Assembly (NCBI GenBank): GCA_913043015.1 | Contig: CAJWKX010000030.1 | Location: forward strand, 1-8,822 | Source of the DNA: an uncultured Candidatus Pelagibacter sp. | GTDB lineage: Bacteria > Pseudomonadota > Alphaproteobacteria > Pelagibacterales > Pelagibacteraceae | Reading direction: 5' to 3' | Length of the DNA: 8,822 bases | In this document: positions 8,501 through 8,822 of the stretch, piece by piece | How the letters are laid out: each line of letters opens with the position of its first letter | Position numbering within the stretch: the first letter of the stretch is position 1 | Program-made: the position numbers and the translations under genes | Notes under the pieces: model-generated | What the model saw: the letters and a program-made list of their open reading frames with translations, nothing else | Database searches by the model: none | What the model was told of the DNA's origin: nothing

Positions 8501-8796
8501 CTGCAAACGCAATAAAAAAAAATGGAATCAAATGTAAAAAAGTCAATAAAGTAAGTGGAGGATCTCCTCATATTATTGATATATTAAATGCAAAAAAAAT
8601 TGCCTTAGTAATCAATACCGGAGGTGGAAAACGTACTTATCGTGTTCAAGATTCAACTTCCTTAAGAAGAGCAACATTAATTAATAAAGTTCCATATTGT
8701 ACAAATATGTCTACTGCTTATGCTTGTTTAGAAGGTATTAAATCTCTTAAATCAAAAAAAATGAATGTTAAAGCAATCCAAAATATCTTTCATTAA
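5566..8796 (+). CDS. carB: Carbamoyl phosphate synthase large subunit CarB
   Basis: CarB makes carbamoyl phosphate from bicarbonate, CarA-derived ammonia and two ATP, using two tandem ATP-grasp synthetase units. Its 1076 residues match the full-length family. The carboxyphosphate unit covers about 1-400: [20 protein letters not shown]129, R169, H243 in GIHTGDS, Q285, E299 and N301, with E. coli-like numbering. The oligomerisation domain is about 401-550. The carbamoyl-phosphate unit is about 551-940: [27 protein letters not shown]791, E844 and NPRASR. The C-terminal MGS-like allosteric domain is about 941-1076. Ornithine-site candidates E786, E894, D794 and T1046 are present. In the nucleotide pocket K956, T976, T979, K995 and N1017 are kept, but the last threonine is G1019. 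ATG lies inside the end of carA, and GAAG about 9 nt upstream may act as ribosome binding site. Both ATP sites look intact. Confidence 0.98.
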   Translation: MPKRKDIKKILVVGAGPIIIGQACEFDYSGTQACKALKDEGYKVVLINSNPATIMTDPGVADKTYIEPITIEVLEKILIKEKPDVILPTMGGQTSLNLAIKAKKIGLLKKYKIELIGANSKAISNAEDRKKFRKNMTDIGLDLPKSEIIKNIKQTQKCLKKIGLPAIIRPAFTLGGLGGGIAKNKKEFFNIVKQGLDASPESQVLVEECLEGWKEFEMEVVRDKKDNCIIICSIENIDPMGIHTGDSITIAPALTLTDKEYQIMRNASIACLRKIGVETGGSNVQFAINPKNGRMVIIEMNPRVSRSSALASKATGFPIAKVAAKLAIGYTLDELKNDITKVTPASFEPTIDYVVTKVPRFTFEKFSNSPAILGTSMKSVGEAMAIGRNFKESLQKALVSLEVGFSGLDRIFDLNRKEIEKKLKINIPNKILLIAEAIRKKIKLTKIYKLSKVDPWFLEQIKEIVDVEKQISKKGLPKNFNDFNKIKSIGFSDKKLSQLSGLKEKIVRKKRLALHVFPVFKKVDTCAAEFKSFTPYMYSTYQRNFMLNTECEADPSSKKKVIILGGGPNRIGQGIEFDYCCCQASFALKETGYETIMINCNPETVSTDYDTSDRLYFEPLIEEYVHNIILKEKSKGNLVGIIAQFGGQTPIKLAKFLHENSLPIIGTQYSSIDLAEDRDKFRKLLIKLKLKQANSGTAKSYNEAINIAEKIGLPLVVRPSYVLGGRAMEIVHEKNQLKNFVKEAFKAAENSPILIDKFINNAMEVDVDAISDGNEVFVAGIMQHIEEAGIHSGDSACCLPPVAIKEKLLVKIKNQTKKLAVALKVKGFMNVQFAIKNDEIYIIEVNPRASRTVPFVSKAKGIPLAKIASKVMTGEKLSEFNLINKNKNMFAVKEAVFPFNKFPNVDVLLGPEMKSTGEVMGIDKDFGLAYAKSQIAAGNSLPTRGLAFISLKDKHKNEGIDLAKKLVELNFTLCGTEGTANAIKKNGIKCKKVNKVSGGSPHIIDILNAKKIALVINTGGGKRTYRVQDSTSLRRATLINKVPYCTNMSTAYACLEGIKSLKSKKMNVKAIQNIFH

Positions 8797-8822
8797 TCAA
8801 CTGGCCAATCAGTTTTAAAAGT
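8793..8822 (-). CDS. Possible 3' end of a convergent gene (partial)
   Basis: On the minus strand one frame is open from the window edge and reads TFKTDWPVD before a TAA at 8795-8793, which overlaps the carB stop codon. With only nine codons visible the product cannot be identified. Support is limited to an open frame with a natural-looking ending, and the tight spacing typical of this genome. It may equally be non-coding sequence after carB. Confidence 0.25.
   Translation of the reverse strand, partial: TFKTDWPVD
8799..8815. repeat. Short inverted repeat after carB
   Basis: AACTG (8799-8803) and CAGTT (8810-8814) are complementary around a 6-nt GCCAAT loop, followed by a few T and then AAAA. 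It begins two bases after the carB stop and could be part of a weak terminator at 3' ends of carB and a convergent neighbour. Five base pairs are too few to be confident, and the window ends before a T tract could be judged. Confidence 0.2.

Noticed and set aside
8085..8546. Minus-strand open frame of 153 codons opposite the 3' part of carB
   Set aside because: It is antisense to well-conserved CarB sequence, rich in Phe/Leu/Ser as expected for the complement of Lys/Glu-rich coding, and shows no family motif. The shorter antisense frames at 4706-4996, 5688-6014 and 6747-6983 were dropped for the same reason.

Overview
The window is a compact, very AT-rich stretch of a small bacterial genome (roughly 70% A+T, estimated by eye), with near-contiguous genes and weak ribosome binding sites. 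The proteins look alphaproteobacterial: a long RpoD with an acidic insert, a primase lacking most of its zinc ligands, and a yqeY-dnaG-rpoD order instead of rpsU-dnaG-rpoD. Together with lysine/asparagine/isoleucine-rich proteins and short spacers, this suggests the SAR11 clade (Pelagibacterales). That placement is an inference from composition, motifs and gene order, since no database search was possible.

Layout: positions 1-132 hold no complete gene. They contain a degenerate tRNA-like 5' half on the minus strand just downstream of rpoD, and a weak hairpin. Positions 133-4267 carry three minus-strand genes, transcribed yqeY, then dnaG, then rpoD. yqeY and dnaG overlap by 4 nt (ATGA), and dnaG and rpoD are 65 nt apart. 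Positions 4268-4394 form a 127-bp divergent intergenic region that must hold the promoters for both directions. Positions 4395-8796 carry carA and carB on the plus strand, overlapping by 23 nt. After carB only 26 nt remain, with a short inverted repeat and the possible last codons of a convergent minus-strand gene.

How the genes work together: dnaG and rpoD encode the replication primase and the main sigma factor, a macromolecular-synthesis gene cluster. YqeY is a small protein with a domain related to the tail of the GatB amidotransferase subunit; its function is unclear. CarA and CarB form glutamine-dependent carbamoyl phosphate synthetase: CarA releases ammonia from glutamine, and CarB uses two ATP and bicarbonate to make carbamoyl phosphate for pyrimidines and arginine.

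This is a core housekeeping region. I found no mobile element, CRISPR array, defence system or unknown gene cluster. The points worth a second look are modest: the tRNA-like relic, the loss of primase zinc ligands, the carA start region (TTG codon, 12-bp palindrome and an overlapping four-codon ORF), a changed residue and small insertion in the CarB allosteric pocket, and two A11 tracts in dnaG.
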